DNA of 8,980 nt from Planctomycetota bacterium. Lineage in GTDB: Bacteria > Planctomycetota > Phycisphaerae > UBA1845. Shown here piece by piece: positions 1-6,257 of the stretch (positions within the stretch are counted from its first letter, which is position 1; every line of letters starts with the position of its first letter). Location of the stretch: positions 1 to 8,980 of the forward strand of contig JAJRSP010000237.1 of assembly GCA_024278775.1 (NCBI GenBank). The letters run 5' to 3'. Position numbers and translations under genes: made by a program. The notes beneath the pieces were generated by a model. The model did no database searches and was not told the DNA's origin. It saw only the letters and a program-made list of their open reading frames with translations.

Positions 1-32
1 CCAGTGTCCCTCCCAACCAGTGTCCCTCCCAA
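1..32. repeat. 16-bp direct tandem duplication at window edge
   Basis: The unit CCAGTGTCCCTCCCAA occurs twice with no mismatch (1-16 and 17-32) and is followed by CC, the first two bases of a third unit. The array may continue to the left, outside the window. A related CCAGTGT string recurs near 146-152. The function is unknown. Confidence 0.7.
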
Positions 33-159
33 CCTGACCGGCCGATCCAGGAGAATCGCTAGTGTGGCCGCAGGCAGCCCCGGCCCGGCATCATGCCCGT
101 CTGTCCCACCAGCCGTGATACCGAGGAGGAGGGACGGCGTTTTTCCCAGTGTAGTTCGA

Positions 160-196
160 CCCCACCCTTCGGGAATACCCGCGGAATGGGACACCC
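160..196 (-). repeat. Dispersed palindromic repeat, solitary arm (copy A)
   Basis: These 37 bases match 33 of 37 bases of the segment at 6384-6420, counted by hand. The copy contains a CCCTTCGGG mini-hairpin and a larger CGGG/CCCG palindrome, ending in ATGGGACACCC. It is on its own here, about 45 bp upstream of the rpsP promoter, without the partner arm and core seen in the 6258-6420 element. Intergenic placement and imperfect identity suggest an old dispersed element. A transcriptional role such as terminating an upstream unit is possible but not shown. Confidence 0.7.
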
Positions 197-241
197 GCCG
201 AAAGTGTGTCCCCCTTTTCGAGGAAACCCGATCAACGGGTC

Positions 242-269
242 TTGTCGCGACGTTAGAGCCCGCTATACT
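242..269 (+). promoter_or_regulatory. Sigma70-like promoter of the rpsP operon
   Basis: A TTGTCG -35 hexamer (242-247) and a TATACT -10 hexamer (264-269) are separated by 16 bp. They match the bacterial consensus at four and five of six positions. The -10 box sits between CCCGC (259-263) and GCGGG (271-275), a small inverted repeat. Predicted transcription starts near 276, giving a leader of about 77 nt before the rpsP start. No other promoter of comparable quality lies between here and rplS, so it probably drives the whole rpsP-trmD-rplS-yraN unit. Confidence 0.55.
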
Positions 270-340
270 GGCGGGACTCAGGCGGCGTCGTTGTCCGGTG
301 CCGGGCGTGTGAGTTGGCTTTTCGGCGTGGATCGCGCTGT

Positions 341-346
341 AAGGAG
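341..346 (+). promoter_or_regulatory. Shine-Dalgarno site fixing the rpsP GTG start
   Basis: AAGGAG ends six bases before the GTG at 353. This is ideal spacing, and it decides for GTG over the in-frame TTG at 314, which would add 13 residues not found in the S16 family. Confidence 0.8.
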
Positions 347-352
347 AAGAGT

Positions 353-610
353 GTGGCAGTCCGAATCAGGCTGAAACGGGTTGGCCGTCGCCATAGCCCA
401 TCGTATCGCTTAGCGGCGATGGATAGTCGACAGGCGCGCGATAGCAAGGTCATCGAAGAGCTCGGTAGTTTTGATCCCGGTGCGTCCGACGAAGGTCAGC
501 AGGTTTCGCTCAAACGCGAGCGGATCGAGTATTGGTTGAGTGTGGGTGCCCAGCCGACGGACACGGTACGTAGCATTCTCAAGAAACAGGGCGTCGCCGT
601 CGGATCATAG
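353..610 (+). CDS. rpsP: 30S ribosomal protein S16
   Basis: Encodes the small-subunit protein S16, which binds 16S rRNA in the 5' domain and helps assemble the 30S particle. The 85-residue product has the usual family length and signature: a start reading (M)AVRIRLKRVGRRHSPSYRL, then the DSRQARDSKVIEELGSFDP segment and the C-terminal WLSVGAQPTDTVRSILKK block. The start is a GTG supported by AAGGAG six bases upstream; in-frame extension to TTG 314 would add a non-family tail. It is the first gene of a translation operon, with trmD beginning 23 nt after its stop. In many bacteria rimM (or a KH-domain gene plus rimM) lies between them, and neither is here. Identification is secure. Confidence 0.96.
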   Translation: MAVRIRLKRVGRRHSPSYRLAAMDSRQARDSKVIEELGSFDPGASDEGQQVSLKRERIEYWLSVGAQPTDTVRSILKKQGVAVGS

Positions 611-633
611 TCGCGGTCGTCGAGACATGACCG

Positions 634-1365
634 ATGCGGATCGACGTGCTGACGCTGTTTCCAGAGGTGTTCGACTCGTTCGTCGCTTCGAGTATTGTCG
701 GACGCGCTCGGAAGTCCGGGCTCGTTTCGATCCATCTGACTGATTTTCGCGGTTTCGCGAAGGACCGACATCGATCGGTCGATGACCGTCCTTTTGGCGG
801 CGGTCCGGGGATGGTGCTGATGTGTCAGCCCCTCTTCGATGCGGTGGCGTATGTGGATTCGCAGGCGGCCGAAGCTTCGTCGCGGATCATGCTGACCCCG
901 CAGGGTGAGCCGCTCACGCAGCGGCTCGTAAACGAGTTGGCCACACGGCCCCGGTTGATGCTGCTGTGCGGTCATTATGAGGGGTTTGATGAGCGGGTTC
1001 GCGTCGGCCTTGGCGTTCGCGAAGTGTCGATAGGCGACTACGTGCTGTCCGGCGGAGAGCCGGCGGCCATGGTGCTGATTGACGCGATCGTGCGACTGAT
1101 CCCCGGTGCCTTGGGGCACGATGAGTCGGCTGTCGACGAAAGCTTTCGTGATGGCTTGCTCGAGTATCCGCAGTATACGCGGCCCCGTGATTATCAAGGG
1201 CTTCAGGTGCCTGACGTGTTGTTGTCGGGTGACCACGGCAAGATTGCGGCTTGGCGGGCGGAACAGGCCCGCTGGCGAACGCGGTTGCGTCGCCCGGACT
1301 TGTTGGAAGGTTTGGATTCATCCGGCGATCCGGATCAGGCCGAAGGGCGAGATGCGTCGGCCTGA
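634..1365 (+). CDS. trmD: tRNA (guanine-37-N1)-methyltransferase TrmD
   Basis: Transfers a methyl group from S-adenosylmethionine to N1 of G37, next to the anticodon, in tRNAs reading CNN codons, which prevents +1 frameshifting. The 243-residue length is typical. The SPOUT trefoil-knot region is evident: GGGPGM at 55-60, LCGHYEGFDERV at 111-122, SIGDYVLSGGEPA at 132-144. R154, matching the catalytic Arg of the E. coli enzyme, is present. The loop DESFRDGLLEYPQYTRP (168-184) follows; its Glu169 occupies the place of E. coli Asp169. To my knowledge this E variant is found in other lineages, such as Alphaproteobacteria, so I do not read it as inactivation. The C-terminal tRNA-binding domain ends with an acidic tail. 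The ATG at 634 starts exactly at the family N terminus (MRIDVLTLFPEVF). The ribosome binding site is weak, suggesting translational coupling to rpsP, 23 nt upstream. Confidence 0.97.
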   Translation: MRIDVLTLFPEVFDSFVASSIVGRARKSGLVSIHLTDFRGFAKDRHRSVDDRPFGGGPGMVLMCQPLFDAVAYVDSQAAEASSRIMLTPQGEPLTQRLVNELATRPRLMLLCGHYEGFDERVRVGLGVREVSIGDYVLSGGEPAAMVLIDAIVRLIPGALGHDESAVDESFRDGLLEYPQYTRPRDYQGLQVPDVLLSGDHGKIAAWRAEQARWRTRLRRPDLLEGLDSSGDPDQAEGRDASA

Positions 1366-1377
1366 GCGCGTGGTTGA

Positions 1378-1478
1378 TGCCGAATGCTGGCTGATGCCAA
1401 ATGCTGGGTTCTTCTGGTCGCCGGGTATGCCTGGTGGCTGGGTTTGCCTGGTGGCTGGGTTTGCCTGGTGGCTGGGTT
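1378..1478. repeat. 17-bp tandem repeat in the trmD-rplS spacer
   Basis: Three perfect, contiguous copies of TGCCTGGTGGCTGGGTT occupy 1428-1444, 1445-1461 and 1462-1478. Upstream, 1378-1394, 1395-1411 and 1412-1427 (16 bp) look like diverged units of the same period, sharing the TGCC start or the CTGG core, so the array may be six units long. The period is not a multiple of three, and the region lies after the trmD stop and before the rplS ribosome binding site. It would therefore be transcribed as untranslated leader. G/T-rich on the mRNA strand. Function unknown: it could be a simple slippage-prone minisatellite or a structured leader. Confidence 0.8.
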
Positions 1479-1572
1479 TGGTCGATTAAGAAGTTTACTG
1501 AGACGAGTTCGTGTCGGACGCGGCCGGTGTCGCTGGATCTGACCGCGAGACGTGCTTCGGGAGATATAGACG

Positions 1573-1977
1573 ATGAGACATCCATTAATTGAACTCGCAG
1601 AAAAGTCGTACCTCAAGCCGAAGTCGCCGTTGTTTCATATTGGCGACACGGTGGATGTTCACACGCGCATCGTGGAAGGCGACAAGGAACGCATCCAGGT
1701 CTTCAACGGTGTCGTGATCGCCCGGCGTGGCTGCGGCATCAACGAGAAGTTTACCGTGCGTCGGATCGTCGCCAATGAGGGCGTCGAGCGTACATTCATG
1801 GTTCACTCGCCGAACGTGGTCAAGCTGGAAATCAAGCGCCGCGGCAAGGTCCGTCGCGCCAAGCTCTACTTCCTGCGTGATCGGGTCGGCAAGAAACGTA
1901 AGCTCCGTGAACTTCGCGTTCATAAACAACCTGCTGCCAGCAAGAAGAGAAAAAAGCTCGCCGCAGCCGCCGTATAA
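1573..1977 (+). CDS. rplS: 50S ribosomal protein L19
   Basis: Encodes L19, a large-subunit protein at the 30S-50S interface. The 134-residue product carries the family landmarks in order: [20 protein letters not shown] (about 21-40), [20 protein letters not shown] with TVRRI (41-65), [11 protein letters not shown] (70-80) and [20 protein letters not shown] (91-110). A Lys/Ala-rich C-terminal tail (about 116-134) goes beyond the conserved core and may contact rRNA. The ATG start is supported by CGGGAG (1558-1563) nine bases upstream. It follows trmD after 207 nt, longer than usual for this operon, and the spacer holds the 17-bp repeat. Its 3' end may overlap the start of the next gene. Confidence 0.97.
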   Translation: MRHPLIELAEKSYLKPKSPLFHIGDTVDVHTRIVEGDKERIQVFNGVVIARRGCGINEKFTVRRIVANEGVERTFMVHSPNVVKLEIKRRGKVRRAKLYFLRDRVGKKRKLRELRVHKQPAASKKRKKLAAAAV

Positions 1978-2347
1978 AGGGCGTCGGCATCTGCTTTTCG
2001 GCTCGCGCGGAGAGCGAGTAGCCGCTCGGCGTCTGCGCCGGAGTGGTCATCGCGTCGTAGCTCGAAATTACCTCTGCCCCCTCGGTGAGATTGATCTCGT
2101 CACGCTCGACGGTGACACGGTGGTCTTTGTCGAAGTCAAGACACGCGGGTCCGATGAGCACGCGGAGCTGGTCGACGCCGTCAACGCCACCAAATGGCAT
2201 CGTGTCGAGCGTGCCGCCCGGCATTATCTCCAGCGCTACCGTGCGGCGCATTGCCCCTGCCGTTTTGATCTGGTAACCGTGCTCTGGCCACCTCGCGGCA
2301 AACCGCAGATCGAACATTTTCAAGACGCCTACCAGCCGTCGCGATAA
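1907..2347 (+). CDS. YraN/UPF0102 family putative endonuclease-fold protein
   Basis: The product belongs to the YraN (UPF0102) family, small proteins with a PD-(D/E)XK nuclease-like fold and no firmly settled cellular role. Numbered from the GTG at 1907 (146 residues), the family core starts near residue 32: [12 protein letters not shown] with Glu36, [14 protein letters not shown] with Glu61 and Asp63, VVFVEVKTR with Glu76 and Lys78, a [12 protein letters not shown] helix and the closing [17 protein letters not shown] strands. All candidate catalytic residues are intact. The start is uncertain. GTG 1907 overlaps rplS by 71 nt and adds about 28 non-family residues. A CTG at 1991 sits nine bases after AAAGGG (1976-1981), lies just past the rplS stop and yields 118 residues, the usual family length. 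I give the longer form because GTG is a standard start, but the shorter one fits the family better. yraN next to rplS is common. Confidence 0.85.
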   Translation: MNFAFINNLLPARREKSSPQPPYKGRRHLLFGSRGERVAARRLRRSGHRVVARNYLCPLGEIDLVTLDGDTVVFVEVKTRGSDEHAELVDAVNATKWHRVERAARHYLQRYRAAHCPCRFDLVTVLWPPRGKPQIEHFQDAYQPSR

Positions 2348-2428
2348 AGCGGCATCGTCTCTGTCAGAGTGTTTCGCGTTTCGCTAGAATCTCGACGGTG
2401 GCGGCATCTGATACACTCGCTTGATGGC

Positions 2429-2434
2429 GGAGGA
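2429..2434 (+). promoter_or_regulatory. Shine-Dalgarno site that decides the tatD-family start
   Basis: GGAGGA lies seven bases before GTG 2442. The alternative in-frame ATG at 2424 and TTG at 2421 lie upstream of this site and have no purine-rich site of their own, so GTG 2442 is preferred. Confidence 0.7.
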
Positions 2435-2441
2435 CGGTTTC

Positions 2442-3251
2442 GTGGGATTGATTGATTCACATGCGCACCTGACGTTTCCGGAGTTACGGGATCAAGTGGG
2501 TGATGTGTTGTCCCGCTGCCGCGACGCCGGCGTGGAAGCCGTGATTACGATCGGGACGGACCTGGCCGATGCGGCGGCCGCAATCGCACTGGCCCAGGCG
2601 CATCCGAAACGCGTGTTCGCCGGCGTGGGTTTTCACCCGCATGAGGCTGAGAAGGTGGACGAGAGCGGTCTCGACGCCATGGCGCGGCTCTGGCCTAACA
2701 CGCACGTGGTGGCGCTTGGAGAGATGGGGTTGGATTATCACTACGACTTCGCCGACCGCGGCAAGCAACGCGAGGTGTTGGCCGAGCAGTTGGCTCGGGC
2801 GGCCGGCGTCGACAAACCCCTTGTGATCCACTGCCGCGAGGCGCTGGTGGATTGCGTGCCGATGCTTGTCGATCATGGCTTCGAGAATCGCCGCGTGGTG
2901 TTTCATTGCTTCACTGGTACGGCCGAAGAAGCCACGGTGATTGCGAGGCACGGCTGGAGAATCTCCTTCACGGGAATCGTCACGTTTCCGAAATCGCAGT
3001 GGCTTCAGGAAATCGCGAAGGGCTATCCGGGCGACAACATCATGGTCGAGACCGATTCGCCGTATCTCTCGCCGGTACCCGTGCGCGGCAAGCGTCCCAA
3101 TGAGCCGAGCCACGTCGCCCACACTGCGCGTTTCCTGGCTGAACTTCGCGGCGAGGATTACGACGCGTTCGTCGCGCGGACCGAACGAAACACGCGAGAG
3201 TTTTTTGGTTTAGCGGGAGCGGGCCACGCTGCAACCCGTCTGCCGACCTGA
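2442..3251 (+). CDS. TatD family metal-dependent hydrolase (putative DNase)
   Basis: A 269-residue TIM-barrel protein of the TatD family of the amidohydrolase superfamily. Characterised members are two-metal 3'-5' exonucleases acting on damaged DNA or RNA, and some act as D-aminoacyl-tRNA deacylases; the exact substrate here cannot be read from sequence. The metal ligands are all visible: H7 and H9 in LIDSHAHL, E94 in GEMGLDYHYDF, H130 in VIHCRE, H155 in FHCFTGT and D205 in VETDSPYL. The family segments GVGFHPHEA (61-69) and RGKRPNEP (215-222) are also present. The start is the GTG at 2442, seven bases after GGAGGA, placing DSHAHL at the N terminus as usual for the family. It lies 94 nt after the yraN-family gene, so co-transcription is possible, though the gap could hold its own promoter. 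A strong hairpin begins at its stop codon. Confidence 0.93.
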   Translation: MGLIDSHAHLTFPELRDQVGDVLSRCRDAGVEAVITIGTDLADAAAAIALAQAHPKRVFAGVGFHPHEAEKVDESGLDAMARLWPNTHVVALGEMGLDYHYDFADRGKQREVLAEQLARAAGVDKPLVIHCREALVDCVPMLVDHGFENRRVVFHCFTGTAEEATVIARHGWRISFTGIVTFPKSQWLQEIAKGYPGDNIMVETDSPYLSPVPVRGKRPNEPSHVAHTARFLAELRGEDYDAFVARTERNTREFFGLAGAGHAATRLPT

Positions 3252-3284
3252 GCCGCTGCCCCGGCCCGCCGGGACTGCGCGGCT
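3251..3284 (+). terminator. Strong GC hairpin at the tatD-family stop, possible terminator
   Basis: AGCCGC (3251-3256) pairs with GCGGCT (3279-3284), and inside it CCCGGC (3260-3265) pairs with GCCGGG (3268-3273), leaving a tight CC turn. The outer stem starts on the last base of the stop codon. The following bases, TCTCAAGCTTTG, are only mildly T-rich. It may be a weak intrinsic terminator or a 3' end stabiliser separating the housekeeping block from the protease gene. Confidence 0.45.
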
Positions 3285-3350
3285 TCTCAAGCTTTGTGGT
3301 CGCTCGGCCATCACAGCGCCGAGACCCATGTCCAATGCCCCGGGGATGGA

Positions 3351-3424
3351 GGACGGATTTCTCGTGCAAGACTCCGTTCACCACCCGAATCGTTTCCCCT
3401 TCCGATTTCGTCCTCACACCCAAA
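3351..3424 (-). repeat. Diverged copy of the dispersed repeat core, upstream of the subtilase
   Basis: Read on the - strand, this segment contains ATTCGGGTGGTGAACGGAG and TCTTGCACGAGAAATCCG. The + strand near 6314-6351 has the same strings with only a few transitions. The stretch toward 3424 (GGGTGTGAGGACGAAA on the - strand) resembles the inner edge of the left arm of the 6258-6420 element, so this looks like a decayed, partly armless copy in inverse orientation. It ends just before the subtilase promoter candidate. Confidence 0.75.
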
Positions 3425-3432
3425 GTGGATCG

Positions 3433-3461
3433 TTGACAAAACGCGCAGAATCCGCGATAGG
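3433..3461 (+). promoter_or_regulatory. Candidate promoter of the subtilase gene
   Basis: TTGACA at 3433-3438 is a perfect -35 hexamer. With 17 bp spacing the -10 position is GATAGG (3456-3461); TAGGAA (3458-3463) is a 19-bp alternative. Both -10 boxes are weak, so activity may depend on an activator, or another sigma factor may be used. The transcript would have a leader of about 70 nt. The box lies nine bases beyond the end of the diverged repeat core. Confidence 0.4.
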
Positions 3462-3536
3462 AATAGAGCGTTGCGTACGAGTCGCGTCACGGATGAAACC
3501 ACGGAAACTTAGTCAGTACTTTCGGAATCTTACACG

Positions 3537-6161
3537 ATGAAAACCATTTTGTTGCAAGGGATTTGTGTTCTCACCATCTGTTTGATCGTTCTTGCCGGTG
3601 GCTGCGCTACCGATACTCCAGTGGCCGACACCGGTGGCGGAAGTGGAACGGATAACGGTGGTAACACCGTATCCCTATCCGGACGGCTCACGGTCATCAC
3701 CACAGGCGTCGTGGATGGTGATACGAATGACCCGACCAACGCGGTCATCCCTAACGATGGCAACGACTTGTCGGAAGTGCAGGATATGCCCAACCCGGGC
3801 GTGGCCGGCGGCTTCCTCGGTGTGGTCGGCCAGTCAGCGGATGCCTTCGACATCTATCGCGTACAGATGGCTGCGGGGCAGTCGGCTGCGCTGCTTTTGG
3901 CCGACCCCTCCGTGAATGACTTCGATTTGTTCCTTTTCGACGAGTCGGCCAACCTCCTGGACAGCTCCGAGGGCGTGGGCCGTGCCGAGCAGGTGATCGC
4001 ACCGACCAACGGCACCCTTCTGGTACAGGTTTTCGGTTATAGCGTGGCCAACGATGGCGACCTGGGTGGGCTGTACACACTTCTGGTGGGGCGCAGCGCG
4101 GCCACTGTCGCGATGGCCCCCGGCGAAAAACTATCGAGCCTCTATCCTCACGTCGCGGGTGAAGTCATTGTGCGGTACACCAAGGACTCTGTGAGTGCCA
4201 AAAAGGCCATGACCACCAGGGATTTCGACTTTGAAGTGGTTGACACCCCACCCAACTCGACCGGCATTCACCTCGTCCGAACAAAGCGTCATGCGAGAAA
4301 GAGTAACGGAGCAAACCGATTCAAAGCGCTCCCGGCAAGTTCGGGGGCTCCCTTTCTACACAACCCCCCCTCCGAGGTAATCGCTTCCATTAAGCAGTTA
4401 CGACGCCAAAGCGATGTGGCGTGGGCCGAACCGAACTACCTGCGTGTTGCCCAGGCGGTACCTAACGATGAATTCTACGGACTACAATGGCACTATCCGC
4501 AGATCGGACTTCCGGATGCGTGGGATGTCACCACCGGCGACCCTTCCGTGATCGTGGCGGTGATCGATAGCGGCGTGGTGCTGGACCACCCGGATTTGCA
4601 GGGGCAGTTGGTCTCCGGGTACGACATGATTTCCGACCCGAGCATGTCACGGGATGGCGACGGCATGGATCCGGACCCGAATGATCCCGGTGATCTAAAC
4701 ATCCAGGGTATCAAGAGTTCGTTCCATGGCACCCACGTGGCCGGCACGATCGCAGCCAACACGAATAACGGCTTCGGCGTTGCCGGCGTGGCGTGGGGCG
4801 TGAAGGTCATGCCGGTTCGCGTGTTGGGCAACGGCGGCGGCACCGATTTCGACATCATTCAGGGTATCCTGTTTGCGGCCGGATTGGAGAACAGCTCAGG
4901 TGCGCTGCCCGCGCGGGCGGCCGACATCATCAACATGAGCCTCGGCGGACCGGGTTTTTCGCAACCCACGCAAGACGCAATCAACGCCGCTCGTGCGGCC
5001 GGCGTGATCGTAATCGTTGCCTCTGGTAATGACGCCACCGATGCAAACAACTTTACCCCTGCTGGTCTGGACGGCGTGGTGGCCGTCAGTGCAGTCGGCT
5101 TCAACGGCGGCATTGCGCCCTACTCCAACTTCGGCAGTGCGATCGATGTGGCCTCCCCCGGTGGAGACACCAGCGTCGACGACAACGGTGACGGTTATCC
5201 CGACGGCGTCCTTAGCTCAATCGGACAGGACGATGGCAGTTTCACCTATGATTTCTTTCAAGGTACGTCGATGGCGTCTCCGCATATGGCCGGCGTGGTC
5301 GCCTTGATGAAATCGGTCAATCCCAACCTCAGTCCGGATGATCTCGATCAATTGCTGGCCGGTACTCATCCGGGTACGAATATCAACATCGTGGACGACT
5401 TTGGTCCGGCGGGCAGAGATGATTCTTACGGCTACGGTTTGATCAATGCACTGGGGGCGGTTCGTGCGGCGTCGGACATCATCGGAGTGAATGCCGCCGT
5501 CGGACCGGTGATGCGCGTCGTCCCCCACAACGTGGACCTCGGCCCGGACACCACCTCTGTGGATATCGTCGTCGACAATACCGGCGGTGAGACGCTGAGC
5601 GTCACCGGCGTCACCACCAATGAAACCTGGCTCTCAGTAAGCCCGACAAGCGGCGGAGCCGGGACTTACCGGATCAGCGTCGATCGTACCGGGCTTGCTG
5701 ACGGCATCTATTCGGGCACCGTATCCTTCGCCTCCAACGGCGGGTCGGCCAGTGTGGCCGTTCGTATGGGCGTCGGCGCGCAAGGTGCGAGTGGTGGTGA
5801 TATTGGCACCATCTACATCCTCGTGATCGATCTGGAGACGGGTACGCCGGTGGGCCAGTTCAATGCGACGGCGGCCGACGGGTATGCCTTCGCATTTGAT
5901 AGCCTCCCGGCGGGCGTATACGGCATCTTTGCCGGCACGGACATGGACAACGATTCGTTCATCGACAACGAAGGAGAAGCGTTGGGCGGGTTCCCGACCT
6001 TGGTCGAAGCCGACCTGGTGGATCTCACGCAAAACCGCTCCGGGCTCAGCTTTAATGTGTCCTATCAGATCAACGTTCAGGTGCCGAGTAGCGCCCAGGG
6101 GCTATCGACAGATGGACGCTCCCCTCAATCTGATAGACTGCGACTTCGGCGTATCAGGTAG
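3537..6161 (+). CDS. Secreted subtilisin-like serine protease (S8), lipoprotein
   Basis: An 874-residue exported protease. Residues 1-23 form a lipoprotein signal (MKT, hydrophobic core, LAGGC with Cys23 as the likely lipidation site), then a Gly/Thr/Asp-rich linker. Residues about 88-186 resemble a pre-peptidase C-terminal (PPC) domain: DAFDIYRVQMAAGQ, DFDLFLFDE, GGLYTLLVG. Residues about 205-305 look like a propeptide: GEVIVRY, VIASIKQLRRQSDVAWAEPN. The S8 domain (about 310-650) has the complete catalytic set: D344 (VIDSG), H397 (HGTHVAGT), oxyanion N498 (ASGND), S578 (GTSMASPHMAG). Asp/Asn-rich calcium-type loops lie at 371-386 and 544-557. Residues about 660-747 look like a BACON-type beta domain (NETWLSVSPTSG), and 755-845 like a small beta sandwich with DMDNDSFIDNEGE. 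The last 20 residues are basic. The ATG is fixed by the signal peptide although the ribosome binding site is weak (GGAA, 3524-3527). Likely role: extracellular protein degradation; the substrate is unknown. Confidence 0.92.
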   Translation: MKTILLQGICVLTICLIVLAGGCATDTPVADTGGGSGTDNGGNTVSLSGRLTVITTGVVDGDTNDPTNAVIPNDGNDLSEVQDMPNPGVAGGFLGVVGQSADAFDIYRVQMAAGQSAALLLADPSVNDFDLFLFDESANLLDSSEGVGRAEQVIAPTNGTLLVQVFGYSVANDGDLGGLYTLLVGRSAATVAMAPGEKLSSLYPHVAGEVIVRYTKDSVSAKKAMTTRDFDFEVVDTPPNSTGIHLVRTKRHARKSNGANRFKALPASSGAPFLHNPPSEVIASIKQLRRQSDVAWAEPNYLRVAQAVPNDEFYGLQWHYPQIGLPDAWDVTTGDPSVIVAVIDSGVVLDHPDLQGQLVSGYDMISDPSMSRDGDGMDPDPNDPGDLNIQGIKSSFHGTHVAGTIAANTNNGFGVAGVAWGVKVMPVRVLGNGGGTDFDIIQGILFAAGLENSSGALPARAADIINMSLGGPGFSQPTQDAINAARAAGVIVIVASGNDATDANNFTPAGLDGVVAVSAVGFNGGIAPYSNFGSAIDVASPGGDTSVDDNGDGYPDGVLSSIGQDDGSFTYDFFQGTSMASPHMAGVVALMKSVNPNLSPDDLDQLLAGTHPGTNINIVDDFGPAGRDDSYGYGLINALGAVRAASDIIGVNAAVGPVMRVVPHNVDLGPDTTSVDIVVDNTGGETLSVTGVTTNETWLSVSPTSGGAGTYRISVDRTGLADGIYSGTVSFASNGGSASVAVRMGVGAQGASGGDIGTIYILVIDLETGTPVGQFNATAADGYAFAFDSLPAGVYGIFAGTDMDNDSFIDNEGEALGGFPTLVEADLVDLTQNRSGLSFNVSYQINVQVPSSAQGLSTDGRSPQSDRLRLRRIR

Positions 6162-6198
6162 GTAGTACCGCGTTTTACATGTTCCACGACTTCCTGAG

Positions 6199-6223
6199 CC
6201 GCAGGCTTGAGCCTGTGCGGTTT
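6199..6223 (+). terminator. Hairpin downstream of the subtilase, possible terminator
   Basis: CCGCAGGCT (6199-6207) pairs with AGCCTG..GCGG (6210-6220) across a two-base loop, with a two-base bulge, and is followed by TTT. It starts 38 nt after the protease stop. The T tract is short, so this may be a terminator of modest strength or another dispersed intergenic palindrome. Confidence 0.4.
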
Positions 6224-6257
6224 CGAGAATTCGTGAGACGTTCGGCGTTCCAGCGGC

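Larger units (their letters stand above)
1..352. other. Non-coding leader upstream of rpsP
   Basis: I see no convincing gene in this stretch. It holds a 16-bp tandem duplication at the left edge, one copy of a palindromic dispersed repeat (160-196), a small inverted repeat (CGAAA at 199-203 against TTTCG at 216-220), a sigma70-like promoter (242-269) and the rpsP leader with its ribosome binding site. Open frames crossing it are Pro/Arg/Ser-rich, run straight through the repeats and resemble no family I know, so I treat them as chance frames in GC-rich DNA. Confidence 0.6.

Noticed and set aside
4..312. Open frame of about 100 codons in the upstream leader
   Set aside because: It runs through the tandem duplication and the palindromic repeat, is Pro/Arg/Ser-rich, has no ribosome binding site and contains the rpsP promoter. 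Likely a chance frame in GC-rich DNA.
496..1236. Long antisense frame opposite trmD (about 246 codons)
   Set aside because: It mirrors the codon pattern of trmD, crosses the 3' end of rpsP and is rich in His/Arg without any family signature.
1401..1592. Frame through the 17-bp tandem repeat giving Gly/Trp-rich peptide
   Set aside because: The repeat period is not a multiple of three and leaves frames open by composition. No ribosome binding site; it overlaps the rplS start.
2362..2390. Possible promoter before the tatD-family gene (TGTCAG and TAGAAT)
   Set aside because: The -10-like box is fair, but the -35 is poor, and an equally weak TACACT box occurs at 2412-2417. Not enough to call a promoter.
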